DNA of 57,256 nucleotides from Verrucomicrobiota bacterium (GCA_013140495.1 JABFSR010000023.1:1-57256), one strand, 5' to 3'; counted from the stretch's first letter, positions 1 to 8,684 are shown. The notes: generated from the letters alone by a model not told the origin. Program-made: numbers and translations.

Positions 1-129
1 GTCCAAAGTACAAAGTGGTTGCGAAGCTGGCTGAGTTGGAAAAAGCTCGTGACCTGTCGGCTCACGAAAAGGAGTAATCCTTCCGAGGCACTGACAAGTT
101 TGGAAAAACGAAAGTCACAGCCACAATAT

Positions 130-155
130 CCACGCACCACGCACCACGCACCACG
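130..155. repeat. Heptamer array (CCACGCA)n, 3.7 copies
   Basis: Three exact copies of CCACGCA plus CCACG. The array lies in the rimO linker and reads THHAPRTT. Its 25 bp at 131-155 are identical, in reverse complement, to 33339-33363 inside pabB. Confidence 0.85.
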
Positions 156-275
156 GTTTCGCCATCGCCACCAGCCGGCACCCAATCTCCGATCCTCGAC
201 GTTACTGCCCGTCCCACCTACATCCCCGACTACGCCACGCCGCGATTCCGCCTTACTCCGCCGCATTTCGCCTAC

Positions 276-1328
276 GTGAAAATCGCCGAGGGCTGCAACC
301 ACCCGTGCAGCTTTTGCATTATTCCCAGAATGCGCGGCTCGCATCGCAGCCGGACGCAGAGTGATATTGTGGCCGAGGCGAAGGCGCTGCTGGCTGATGG
401 AGTGAAGGAGTTGAATCTGATTTCGCAGGACTCGACCTATTATGGGCTGGACCTGCGTCCAAATCATTCCCGAGCGATTTCTTCACCCGAAAAGTTCTCC
501 GCCGCCTCCAAATCCCTCGCTGCGGATGCCACAACGATTTGTACGCTGTTGCGCGAGTTGAATTCGTTGGCGGGCGACTTTTGGATACGCCTGCTTTACA
601 CGCACCCGGCGCATTGGACGGATGAACTCATTGAAACCATTCGTGACTGTCCCAAGGTGGCGCGCTACGTGGACATCCCGCTCCAGCACATTCACGATAA
701 CATGCTCGAACGGATGCGCCGCGAAACCTCGAAGCAATACATCGTTGACCTGCTCGCAAAGATACGTGCTGGCGTGCCGGGAATAACTTTGAGGACAACG
801 TTCATCGTCGGCTTTCCGGGCGAGACGGAGAAGTGCTTTGAGGACCTGCTCGAATTCATCCGTCAGACCAGGTTTGAACGGCTCGGCGTGTTCGCTTACT
901 CGAAGGAGGATGGCACGCGCGCCGGCTCGATGGCCGGGCAGCTTTCTGAAAAGGTGAAACAGCGTCGCCGCGAACTCGCGATGGCCGGCCAACACAAGGT
1001 CGCGGTCAACGTGGCTGAATCTTTCATGGGTCGGACCATCAACGTGCTCGTCGAAGGCAAGGCGAACTCGAAACAACTCTCTGGAGCAAAGGTGAGTTCG
1101 TGGGAACACGGGTTGTTGCGTGACCAGGAAACTTCGGACTCCCGGCTTGGGTCCGGGGACTATTGGGTCGCGCGAGGGGAGGCGGATGCGCCGGATATTG
1201 ACGGGCGGGTTTACATTCGTGGAAAGGCTGCCGTTGGCGGGTTCGCGCGTGTGAAAATCATCGGCCACACGGATTATGATTTGATCGCCGAGCCGGCGCG
1301 GCGTGAGGCGAATCTGCGGCGCGCTTGA
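276..1328 (+). CDS. rimO: Ribosomal protein S12 methylthiotransferase RimO, 5' part missing
   Basis: Radical SAM enzyme that methylthiolates an aspartate of ribosomal protein uS12. The [4Fe-4S] cluster motif CNHPCSFC is at residues 7-14, followed by SQDSTYYGLD, YVDIPLQH and TFIVGFPGETE, and a C-terminal TRAM domain with the RimO-typical ARGEADAPDIDG. Conserved RimO sequence starts upstream of this GTG, at about 210 (RPTYIPDYATPRF), in the same frame. However, that frame is closed by TAA at 75-77 and has no ATG, GTG or TTG before 276. The N-terminal MTTase domain (about 140 residues) is therefore absent, disrupted, or lies outside a bad assembly edge. The 24 codons before the TAA (frame 3) do not look like RimO. 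A heptamer array (130-155) lies in the interdomain linker. Family identity is certain; whether the gene is functional is not. Confidence 0.9.
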   Translation: MKIAEGCNHPCSFCIIPRMRGSHRSRTQSDIVAEAKALLADGVKELNLISQDSTYYGLDLRPNHSRAISSPEKFSAASKSLAADATTICTLLRELNSLAGDFWIRLLYTHPAHWTDELIETIRDCPKVARYVDIPLQHIHDNMLERMRRETSKQYIVDLLAKIRAGVPGITLRTTFIVGFPGETEKCFEDLLEFIRQTRFERLGVFAYSKEDGTRAGSMAGQLSEKVKQRRRELAMAGQHKVAVNVAESFMGRTINVLVEGKANSKQLSGAKVSSWEHGLLRDQETSDSRLGSGDYWVARGEADAPDIDGRVYIRGKAAVGGFARVKIIGHTDYDLIAEPARREANLRRA

Positions 1329-1362
1329 CCGTCTCCTTGACGTTGCCTAGCATCCTCGCTTG

Positions 1363-2325
1363 ATGAAAGCATTCCTTGCCGTCCGCCTCGTGGTTGTCGT
1401 GGTGGCGTGTGGATTTCTCCCGCGACTTTCCGCGCAGCCTGTGAACGGTATCCAGGCCGTGGTGCATGATGCGGTCATCACGCGTATGGAGGTGGAGACG
1501 CTCACCGCCCCGTTTGCGAGCACCCTCGCCCGTCAGTACGCCGACAAACCACAGGAGTTCAACGAACGCATCGCTTCCTTGCAGGGTGAGAGCACGGAGA
1601 AGCTCGTCGAACGACAGTTGATCCTGAACGATTTCAAGAACAGCGGTTTTACATTGCCTGAGAGCTACATTGAGGAAGCCATCCAGGAGGAAATCCGCAC
1701 TGAATACGGCAGTCGCGCCAAACTTACCAAGACACTTCAGGCGCAGGGCATGACCTACGAGAAGTATCGCCAGCAGGCGCGTGACCGCATCGTTGTGGGC
1801 ATTCTTCGCAGCAAGAACATCGGCCAGGAGACAATCATTTCGCCTTACAAGATTGAATCGTACTACAGGGCGCATCAAACCGAGTATGCGATTGAGGAAC
1901 AGGTCAAACTCCGCATGATCGTCCTCAACAATTCATCCGCCGAAGGCGAAAACCCGAAGGCGATGGCAGCCGAAATCATCACCAAAATAAAGGAAGGTGC
2001 GGCATTTTCCGAAATGGCCTCCGTGCATTCACAAGGTTCACAGCGCAATCCAGGTGGCGACATGGGTTGGGTTGAAACCAAGGGGCTGCGCAAGGAACTC
2101 CGCGACGCTGCGGCAGCGCTGAAGCCCGGAGAACTCAGCGGCGTGGTGGAAACGCCCGGGGCACTTTACATCATGCTGGTTGAAGAAAAGCGCGATGCTC
2201 ATTCCCGCCCCATCAACGAGGTCCGCGAAGAAATTGAAAAAGTCCTGCTTGATCAGCAACGCGCGAAGGCTTCCCAGCGTTACATTGACAAGCTCAAGAA
2301 AAAGACCTTTGTCCGCTATTTTTAG
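1363..2325 (+). CDS. SurA-like periplasmic peptidyl-prolyl isomerase
   Basis: Predicted secreted foldase of 320 residues. A hydrophobic signal peptide (about residues 1-21, ending near LSAQP) precedes a SurA_N-like helical chaperone domain (about 25-165) and one parvulin-type rotamase domain (about 175-275). Typical parvulin sequence includes LRMIVLNN, FSEMASVHSQG and NPGGDMGWV. The family helps outer-membrane proteins fold in the periplasm; SurA of E. coli has two parvulin domains, this one has one. ATG 1363 is preferred over TTG 1360 immediately before it. It lies 34 bp after rimO and about 100 bp before pdxA, the order surA-pdxA also known in enterobacteria. Confidence 0.85.
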   Translation: MKAFLAVRLVVVVVACGFLPRLSAQPVNGIQAVVHDAVITRMEVETLTAPFASTLARQYADKPQEFNERIASLQGESTEKLVERQLILNDFKNSGFTLPESYIEEAIQEEIRTEYGSRAKLTKTLQAQGMTYEKYRQQARDRIVVGILRSKNIGQETIISPYKIESYYRAHQTEYAIEEQVKLRMIVLNNSSAEGENPKAMAAEIITKIKEGAAFSEMASVHSQGSQRNPGGDMGWVETKGLRKELRDAAAALKPGELSGVVETPGALYIMLVEEKRDAHSRPINEVREEIEKVLLDQQRAKASQRYIDKLKKKTFVRYF

Positions 2326-2342
2326 GCGGTGCGAGGCGCGAA

Positions 2343-2402
2343 GGGTCAGGTGTCAGGTTTCGTGCCTGCATTACACTCAGTCTGCCTGACACCTGACACC
2401 CC
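2343..2402. repeat. Inverted pair of GTCAGGT heptamer arrays (hairpin)
   Basis: Two copies of GTCAGGT (2345-2358) face 2.4 copies of CCTGACA (2385-2401), so the transcript can form a stem of about 15 bp with a 2-nt bulge and a loop of about 27 nt. It fills the gap between the foldase gene and pdxA. No T-tract follows, so it is not a standard terminator. Confidence 0.75.
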
Positions 2403-2428
2403 GCACCTGAAACCGAACGTCTGACACC

Positions 2429-3427
2429 ATGTCCTTGAACATCGGCATCTCCCTCGGCGACGTCACGGGCGTCGGCCCTGAAGTCACGCTCAAGGCGATT
2501 GCTGCGCTTCAATCCGAAGATGACACGCGTTACCTGCTGATTGGTGATGCGATGCGTTTGCGAGAGTTGAATGCGCGCATCAACCTGAAGCTCCACCTCG
2601 AGGATTTCACAAAACACACCGCGCCGGGAAGATTTCTCATTGCGAATCCGATCACGATGCAACTGCCGGCGAATCTAAAGCCCGGTGAGGCTGTCGCTGC
2701 CAATGCGGCTGTGTCCTGGCTGCAAGATGCGGGTGAACGTTGCCTGCGCGGCGAAATTGACGCGATGGTCACTGCTCCGGTGAACAAAGAGGCCATCATC
2801 CGTGCCGGACACAAATTCATCGGTCAGACGGAATTTCTAACGGAACTGGCGCACGCTGATCGGACAGTGATGATGTTGCTTGGGCATGACGAGCGCGGGC
2901 GATGGCTGCGGGTTGCGTTGGCAACAGTTCACATTGCTATCCGGGACGTGCCCGCGAAGCTCACGCAGGAAAGAGTCGTGCTTGCCATAGCGCGCGCTGT
3001 CGGGGCGTGCCGCGATCTCGGCCTGCTTCGCGCCCGTGTGGCTGTCTGTGGATTGAATCCACATTGCGGAGAAGGCGGTGAGTTCGGTGACGAAGAGCCG
3101 CATGTCATAGAACCGGCGATTGCCACCGCGAAGCTAAATGGTTTTGACGCCGTGGGTCCGTTAAGTGGCGATACGGTGTTCCATCAGGCGATGATGGGCG
3201 AATTTGACGCTGTCGTGGCGATGTACCACGATCAGGGGCTTGCACCGCTTAAGACGGTGGCTTTTGACACCGGTGTGAACTGGACGCTCGGTCTGCCGTT
3301 CATCCGCACCTCGCCCGATCACGGCACCGCCTACAACATCGCGGGCAAGGGAATCGCTGATCCATCTTCGATGATCTCGGCAATCAAGCTGGCAAAACAA
3401 CTGGCGGCGAGGAAACGTGGTGCGTGA
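2429..3427 (+). CDS. pdxA: 4-hydroxythreonine-4-phosphate dehydrogenase PdxA
   Basis: NAD-dependent oxidation of 4-phosphohydroxy-L-threonine in the DXP-dependent route to pyridoxal phosphate; cytoplasmic homodimer. The 332-residue length matches the family. Hallmarks are GISLGDVTGVGPEVTLKA at the N-terminus, VTAPVNKEAI, GQTEFL, CGLNPHCGEGGEFG, MYHDQGLAPLK and SPDHGTAYNIAGKG, which hold the phosphate-binding and metal-ligand histidines. ATG 2429 starts directly at the conserved first strand. It follows the foldase gene in the same direction and may be cotranscribed through the heptamer hairpin. It converges on the U32 gene. Confidence 0.96.
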   Translation: MSLNIGISLGDVTGVGPEVTLKAIAALQSEDDTRYLLIGDAMRLRELNARINLKLHLEDFTKHTAPGRFLIANPITMQLPANLKPGEAVAANAAVSWLQDAGERCLRGEIDAMVTAPVNKEAIIRAGHKFIGQTEFLTELAHADRTVMMLLGHDERGRWLRVALATVHIAIRDVPAKLTQERVVLAIARAVGACRDLGLLRARVAVCGLNPHCGEGGEFGDEEPHVIEPAIATAKLNGFDAVGPLSGDTVFHQAMMGEFDAVVAMYHDQGLAPLKTVAFDTGVNWTLGLPFIRTSPDHGTAYNIAGKGIADPSSMISAIKLAKQLAARKRGA

Positions 3428-3464
3428 TCTGGTTCGGCAGACTTCCGGTTTTACGCACCGCGCA

Positions 3465-6128
3465 TCATGTTTTTCCCATCTGTCCACGTGTAACACCGAG
3501 TTGATTGTGAAGCTTCAGTTCGCGCCAGAGTTGCGTTCCAGAAATCTCCCCGCGTAGAAGCTGCCGATACTTCGTGATTGTCCGTTCCACCTCTACGGAA
3601 GTTTCGTTCAAAAATTCAATGCGGAAATGTCGGACGCCAAGTGCTAGCAAACGTTCGACGAATTCCGCGCCCGTTTGCGCCTGGGCGTTGAAGACAGTGT
3701 TGCGACAGCCAATGTCAGCCTTGAGAGGATGCTCCATGCCAACGCGGTCACGCAGTTTCACCTCATGCACGTCACAAGGACGCCCACAATCGCGGTAATC
3801 CTTGCCGTCCGATAGAAATGCGCAGAACACGCAATGCTCCATGTGAAACATCGGCATGTGCTGGTGGATAGTGACTTCGAACCACTCGGGCGGGGCGGAT
3901 TGAAGCAGAGCATTGAGTTGATTAACGTTCAGATCGTAACTCGCGGTGACGCGCTCCAGATCAAAGTGGTTCTTGAAATACTCTGCGGCAAGGCGGTTCG
4001 CTATGTTCAACGAGAAATCCCCCACGCGCCGGTCGTTGGCAAAGAATTTCAAGTGATCGTAATTGCGGACGAGATAGCCGTCGGCATTGCAGGATCGGAC
4101 CTGGTTCAAAATCCACTCCTCGCCCATCTTGAAGATGCGCGGAGGTGCGACCCAGATCGAGGGAGGCGAGGATGGAGGAGGGAGAATGGAGGAGGGAGAA
4201 ACGCAACCGCGCGCGGTGTGAAACAGAGTCACAGCCTCTCGGTACTTTTTTGGATTCTCGAAATCGCAATAGACCGTGCTCATGCCGCACCACAATGTCG
4301 CTTCCAGTTGCGCGAGGTTGCGGACGAGAACGATCAAATGCGGAGCGTGGAGTGTGGAACACGGAATGTCAGATGACGTTAGCGCGATGGGCAATCCGCA
4401 TTCCGCATTCCGCATTCCGCACTCATTGAGCGTCCACCGCTTCGGCGTCGTGCGTTGTCGCTCCAGTTCGGCCACGGCATCGCGCCTCAGACGGTTTAGC
4501 TCGCTGACGGGCAGCATGACTTCACCAGTCAACACGTTGGTTAACCCACCCAGCTTGAATGGCGTGCCACCAAGTCTGCCGAGTTGATCGCGCAAGCGCT
4601 CGGTTGTGAGCGGCTGTTTTTCGGCCTTCGCCAGCATCATCGAGGATTCATGACTTGTTACATGCCCGTCCTCATCGCGCACAATCAGCGTGAACGATTT
4701 TCCCGCGAGGCCGTGAACTTCCATCTCAACAGGACGCTGAAACTTCGGCGTGTCACCCTGGAAACTTTGCTGCAACCGCTTGTCGAGTTCTGGATCGCTC
4801 GTTTTCCAGAGCTTGTTACCAACATGAACGCGTTGAAAATTCACGTCACCGTGGCCAAAGCCCAGCCAGGTCTCGTCGCCCTTGCGATCCACCTGATAAA
4901 CGAACCCGCCTTCCTCCTTCTGATCGGGTGTGCCCGCGTCGAACACAACTCCGTCTCCGGGTTTCAGTGAGCCGGCAAGTTTGAGGGCGACCTTCTCGTT
5001 GGTGACACGCGTGATCTCTCCAAGAAAAACACCGCGCTTTTTTCCAAAACGCGCGTGGACGAGTTTCTGGTTGTTGTTTCCACCGAACCAACCCGTGTAG
5101 AGCCCGCGTGAGAATGCCATTTCCATGTCGTAATGATCCGTCGCAGGAATCGGTGGCGGTGCAGGTGCCGCGGCTCGGGTTGCGATCGCATCTAATGCGC
5201 TGCGGTAGATGCGTGTGATGTTCGCCACGTATTCCGGCGTCTTGAGGCGACCTTCGATCTTCAACGAAGCCACGCCGGACCGGATGATTTCAGGTAACAC
5301 ATCCAAGCCAGCAAGATCCTGGGGACTGAGCAGATACCGTTTGTCGCCGAGGGAAACTTGTTTCCCGTCCGAGATCAGTTCGTAGGGCATTCGACAGGCC
5401 TGTGCGCATTCGCCGCGATTTGCCGAACGACCACCAAGTGATTCACTCGTGAGACATTGGCCGGAATACGCCACACACAACGCGCCATGAACAAAAACCT
5501 CGAGGGGTAGTCCGGCAGTGCGCGTCATTCTTTGCGCGCCATCCGTTGAAGCCAGTTCATCGCCAGGTTCGGGGCTTGCTGCTACATCTTGAGCCGTCTG
5601 AATCTTTTCGATCTCAGCAATCGAACACTCGCGCGCCAGCACGACGAGATTGCAGCCCAGTGCGCGGGCGAATTCAACGCCTTCTGCACTCGAGATGGTC
5701 ATCTGAGTCGAGCCGTGAATTGGAAAGTCGGGCGAGAGCGACCGGATCAATCGCGCAATACCCACGTCCTGAACGATGGCAGCATCCACTCCAGCCGTGA
5801 TGATGGAACGCAGATAATTTTCTGCGTCCGCCATCTCGTTTTCAAACACCAGCGTGTTGAATGTGACGTAACCTTTCACACCACGCCGATGCAGGAACTC
5901 CATCAGCCGCGGCAGATCGGCCACGGTGAAATTGTTGGCCCGCATCCGAGCGTTGAACTTTTCCAGACCGAAGTAGATCGCGTCAGCACCATTTTCAACG
6001 GCGGCCTTGGCACAATCCCAGTCGCCTGCGGGAGACAACAACTCAGGCAGGCCCGAAGCGCCGGGTGTGGATTGTTGAACGGAAGCCGCGTCGGCGGGCT
6101 TGTTGTTGGTCACGGTCGGATTGGCCAC
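3465..6128 (-). CDS. U32 family protein with DUF3656 (RlhA-like)
   Basis: 887-residue member of the U32 'collagenase-like' family. In E. coli the DUF3656 branch (RlhA/YdcP) hydroxylates a cytidine of 23S rRNA using an Fe-S cluster and prephenate; other members act in ubiquinone or tRNA hydroxylation, so the substrate here is inferred. The N-terminal barrel starts LPELLSPAGDWDCAKAAVE. The U32 signature is VFVHGALCVAYSGQC, followed by NRGECAQACRMPY, giving the cysteine cluster. A DUF3656-like middle and a second U32-like part with CVFCAFLSDGKDYRDCGRPC follow. GTG 6128 is the start. The linker at about residues 569-652 contains three heptamer-type arrays. It converges with pdxA and diverges from pheS. 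Confidence 0.9.
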   Translation of the reverse strand: MANPTVTNNKPADAASVQQSTPGASGLPELLSPAGDWDCAKAAVENGADAIYFGLEKFNARMRANNFTVADLPRLMEFLHRRGVKGYVTFNTLVFENEMADAENYLRSIITAGVDAAIVQDVGIARLIRSLSPDFPIHGSTQMTISSAEGVEFARALGCNLVVLARECSIAEIEKIQTAQDVAASPEPGDELASTDGAQRMTRTAGLPLEVFVHGALCVAYSGQCLTSESLGGRSANRGECAQACRMPYELISDGKQVSLGDKRYLLSPQDLAGLDVLPEIIRSGVASLKIEGRLKTPEYVANITRIYRSALDAIATRAAAPAPPPIPATDHYDMEMAFSRGLYTGWFGGNNNQKLVHARFGKKRGVFLGEITRVTNEKVALKLAGSLKPGDGVVFDAGTPDQKEEGGFVYQVDRKGDETWLGFGHGDVNFQRVHVGNKLWKTSDPELDKRLQQSFQGDTPKFQRPVEMEVHGLAGKSFTLIVRDEDGHVTSHESSMMLAKAEKQPLTTERLRDQLGRLGGTPFKLGGLTNVLTGEVMLPVSELNRLRRDAVAELERQRTTPKRWTLNECGMRNAECGLPIALTSSDIPCSTLHAPHLIVLVRNLAQLEATLWCGMSTVYCDFENPKKYREAVTLFHTARGCVSPSSILPPPSSPPSIWVAPPRIFKMGEEWILNQVRSCNADGYLVRNYDHLKFFANDRRVGDFSLNIANRLAAEYFKNHFDLERVTASYDLNVNQLNALLQSAPPEWFEVTIHQHMPMFHMEHCVFCAFLSDGKDYRDCGRPCDVHEVKLRDRVGMEHPLKADIGCRNTVFNAQAQTGAEFVERLLALGVRHFRIEFLNETSVEVERTITKYRQLLRGEISGTQLWRELKLHNQLGVTRGQMGKT
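4172..4200. repeat. 14-nt tandem repeat (two heptamer lengths), 2 copies
   Basis: ATGGAGGAGGGAGA occurs twice in a row (4172-4185, 4186-4199). On the minus strand it reads PSSILPPPSSPPS within the U32 gene, at about residues 643-652, without breaking the frame. Confidence 0.8.
4342..4421. repeat. Heptamer arrays: degenerate GTGTGGA units and (TTCCGCA)n
   Basis: 4394-4421 holds four TTCCGCA units (the first is ATCCGCA). On the minus strand they read NECGMRNAEC in the U32 gene. 4342-4372 holds degenerate 7-nt units (GCGTGGA, GTGTGGA, ACACGGA), read CSTLHAP. About 20 bp of unrelated sequence separates them. Confidence 0.85.
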
Positions 6129-6262
6129 AAAATCAGATTAGCAGCACGCAACGGGCGAAACAAAGACTCTTTCATTCCGGTCGGATTTGGATGTTTGTCA
6201 CACGGCAGGACATTTCGTTTGTGACTTTTGATCCTGATTGCAGCTAGACTGTCATACAACTT

Positions 6263-7321
6263 ATGGCTGGATTCCTTGATGAAATTGAACCGCTGAAACA
6301 GACCGCTCTCGCGGAACTGAAAGCCGCGCCTGACATCGCGGCGCTCGAACAAACCAAGGGCGCGTGGATCGGGCCGAATGGCAGGTTTACAGCGCTGATG
6401 AAACAACTCGGCACTTTATCCAAGGAGGAAAAGCCTGCGGCTGGCAAACTAATCAACGCTGCCAAAGTCGAACTCGAAGCCGCACTTGCCGAACATCGCA
6501 GCGAACTCGAACTAGCTGCCGCGCTGCCCAAGCATCCGACTGACTTCACGCTGCCGGGCCGCCGTCGTACGCTCGGCAAGTTGCATCCGCTCACACAGGT
6601 CACCGAGGACATTGTTCGGGCCTTCCGCAAGATCGGTTTCGCCGTCGCCGACGGCCCGGAGATCGAGGACGAGTATCATTGCTTCGACGCGCTGAACACG
6701 CCCGCCGACCATCCCGCGCGTGATAGCCAAGATACGTTCTATATTGCAACCAAAGTAGAGAACGTTTTCCCCTCTCCCGGGGGAGAGGGCCGGGGTGAGG
6801 GCGGTCGTTCCTCACTTTTGCGTACGCACACTTCCAGCGTCCAAATCCGCGTGATGAAATCGCAGCCGCCGCCCGTGCGCATCATCGTGCCGGGCCGCGT
6901 CTATCGCCGCGACAACGCCGACGCCACGCACAATCCAACCTTCCATCAGATCGAAGGACTTTACGTGGACAAGAACGTCACCGTCGGCGACCTCAAGGGC
7001 ACGGTGGAATTCGTCTTCCGCGAACTCATGGGCAGCGATGTGAAGATCCGTTTCCGGCCGCACTACTTCAGCTATACCGAGCCGAGCTACGAAATTGATT
7101 TCACCAACGCGCTCGTGAAAAAGATGGGCAAGGACTGGCTGGAGATCGCCGGCTGCGGCATGGTGCATCCGCAGGTGTTCGAGACCGTTGGCTACGATCC
7201 AGCGGTTTGGACTGGTTGGGCGTTCGGCTTCGGCATCGAACGCATCGCCATGCTCCGGTACGGCATCAACGACATCCGCCTCTTCTACGAAAACGACGTG
7301 CGGTTTTTGAAACAGTTTTGA
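6263..7321 (+). CDS. pheS: Phenylalanine-tRNA ligase alpha subunit
   Basis: Catalytic subunit of the alpha2-beta2 class II phenylalanyl-tRNA synthetase. An N-terminal coiled-coil arm (about 1-100) precedes the catalytic core, with HPLTQ, GFAVADGPEIEDEYHCFDAL, motif 2 at RIIVPGRVYRRD, FRPHYFSYTEPSYE, EIAGCGMVHPQV and motif 3 at GFGIERIAMLRYGI. At 352 residues it is slightly long because 23 residues (162-184) are inserted between DTFYI and LLRTHTS, partly encoded by a palindromic repeat at 6769-6801. pheT lies downstream but is separated by two unrelated genes. The U32 gene is divergent, so the promoter should be in 6129-6262. Confidence 0.96.
   Translation: MAGFLDEIEPLKQTALAELKAAPDIAALEQTKGAWIGPNGRFTALMKQLGTLSKEEKPAAGKLINAAKVELEAALAEHRSELELAAALPKHPTDFTLPGRRRTLGKLHPLTQVTEDIVRAFRKIGFAVADGPEIEDEYHCFDALNTPADHPARDSQDTFYIATKVENVFPSPGGEGRGEGGRSSLLRTHTSSVQIRVMKSQPPPVRIIVPGRVYRRDNADATHNPTFHQIEGLYVDKNVTVGDLKGTVEFVFRELMGSDVKIRFRPHYFSYTEPSYEIDFTNALVKKMGKDWLEIAGCGMVHPQVFETVGYDPAVWTGWAFGFGIERIAMLRYGINDIRLFYENDVRFLKQF
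6769..6801. repeat. REP-like palindromic element inside pheS
   Basis: Perfect 9-bp arms CCCTCTCCC (6770-6778) and GGGAGAGGG (6781-6789), followed by CCGGGGTGAGGG. It reads PSPGGEGRGEGG in PheS. The same GGGAGAGGGCCGGGGTGAGG-type motif is familiar as an extragenic repeat in several bacterial groups (from memory). Confidence 0.75.
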
Positions 7322-7324
7322 CTG

Positions 7325-8119
7325 ATGAGTAATCCGCCAAATTCCATCAATCCAAAAACTCAAGAGGAATTCGCATTCGTAGTAACGAATTTCTTGATGC
7401 AAACGACAAATATCCAAGCATCAAATCGCACGTGTCGATCTGCGCTAAAGGCTGCCGAACCACAATTAGCTGCACAAGATAGGCACAATCTAGTGGAGTT
7501 AAGTGGCCACCCAGCTGTCGGCGACATGGTAAACGGTCTCGTTCAAAAACCAGGAAGTGAGATTTTTGAAACCATTGCGAAAGGGATCACTGAAAACTCT
7601 TTGAAAGGGGCGATGCGGAATGTTGACGCTGCGGCAATAGTATTTTCTCATTCTTTACTGGACGCGACGCTCTACACCTTCTGCTCTTTGTGCCACCGCG
7701 TGTCGCCGACTGATTGGTTAGAGTTTATCGGCGAAAGAAAGGTGAAAGTTAGCGACTTGCAGGTAAGGACGAAGGCGGATTTGCTTTTCGAGAAGTCCAA
7801 GAGTTACTTAGATGAGTTAGAGCGCGAGTCCCTTTCGGTGAAAGCGAATACGCTCCATGCTCTTTGTAAGCCGCCTCCTAGCCCTGGCTATATTAAGAAC
7901 TACAGCTATTCTTCTGAGGGTTTAGAAAAATTCGACACGACGAGAATTGGAATAGTTCACGCAATGCAATTCAAAAGTCCGATTCAGGGCGTCGATGCAA
8001 TGCTGGACTTCTCACAAGCGACAGGATTGTATTTCGCAGTTATGATCGCTCGAAAGTATGGGTTGCAGATGGTTGCTGGAAACAGTTTTTGGAACAGGCT
8101 TCGTGCCGAACTCGCATAG
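7325..8119 (+). CDS. Orphan protein of unknown function, A+T-rich
   Basis: 264 residues, family not recognised. No signal peptide or clear transmembrane helix; mostly mixed helical sequence with a central part DLLFEKSKSYLDELERESLS that could form a short coiled coil. The ATG is 3 nt after the pheS stop, so it is translated in the pheS operon. Base composition is unlike its neighbours: 7561-7620 has 26 G+C of 60, against 37 of 60 for 8761-8820 in pheT. With its position between pheS and pheT this suggests acquired DNA. An 11-bp direct repeat, GAAACAGTTTT, lies at the pheS end (7309-7319) and near the end of this gene (8079-8089). Confidence 0.7.
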   Translation: MSNPPNSINPKTQEEFAFVVTNFLMQTTNIQASNRTCRSALKAAEPQLAAQDRHNLVELSGHPAVGDMVNGLVQKPGSEIFETIAKGITENSLKGAMRNVDAAAIVFSHSLLDATLYTFCSLCHRVSPTDWLEFIGERKVKVSDLQVRTKADLLFEKSKSYLDELERESLSVKANTLHALCKPPPSPGYIKNYSYSSEGLEKFDTTRIGIVHAMQFKSPIQGVDAMLDFSQATGLYFAVMIARKYGLQMVAGNSFWNRLRAELA

Positions 8120-8145
8120 AGGTCACCAATGGAGACAAAAAGTCC

Positions 8146-8646
8146 GTGAACAAAGCTTTCCAACAACTGGCTCTGGTTGCGTTTCTCGCGCTGGTTTCCC
8201 CATGTGCCAAAGCCGCCGACAAGCTGTCGGTCACGATCAACAAGCAAACCATCTCCGCATATCGCACGGTTGATCTCGAAGCGGCGAAAAAAGAAGCTGC
8301 TGCCGCCAAGAAGCCGATTGCCTGGATCGCCTCGTCGCCCAAGTTGCTGGATGGTTCGGGTAAGATTTCGGGGAACGGCTCGAAGGGGGCAACATTGCAC
8401 GCCTTTTACGCGTTGCGCGACCGGTGTGTGCTCGTGTTCATGGATGCGCACGAGGAGAACCACAAGGTGCTGCGTCTCGTGGATGACGCGTTGCACACGC
8501 CCAATCCGCATTACACGCCGCCCACGGTCGTCTTTCTTGATCCGGAAGCGAAGCAGGTGCTCGCCACCGTGATCTACGAAAAAGATTTTACCAAACGCGC
8601 CGGCGCACTTGCGAAAGCTCTGGAGCAGATCAAAGGAAAGTTCTGA
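8146..8646 (+). CDS. Small secreted protein, thioredoxin-like fold possible
   Basis: 166 residues from GTG 8146. The start is chosen because it gives a normal signal peptide (VNKAFQQLALVAFLALVSP, cleavage near AKAAD); an upstream extension would overlap the previous gene. After the signal comes a Lys/Ala-rich stretch, then KPIAWIAS, CVLVFMDAHEENHKV and TPPTVVFLDPEAK, a strand pattern like thioredoxin-fold proteins but without a CXXC pair. Function unknown. It ends 38 bp before pheT and lies on the same strand. Confidence 0.65.
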   Translation: MNKAFQQLALVAFLALVSPCAKAADKLSVTINKQTISAYRTVDLEAAKKEAAAAKKPIAWIASSPKLLDGSGKISGNGSKGATLHAFYALRDRCVLVFMDAHEENHKVLRLVDDALHTPNPHYTPPTVVFLDPEAKQVLATVIYEKDFTKRAGALAKALEQIKGKF

Positions 8647-8684
8647 GCGAAACCGGAGAACTCCTACACCAATTATTTTTTCAA

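Noticed and set aside
483..1268. Long minus-strand frame opposite rimO
   Set aside because: Antisense shadow of the well-conserved RimO frame; no recognisable protein features.
4342..4421. CRISPR-like regular repeats
   Set aside because: Period of 7 nt with no spacers, so not a CRISPR array.
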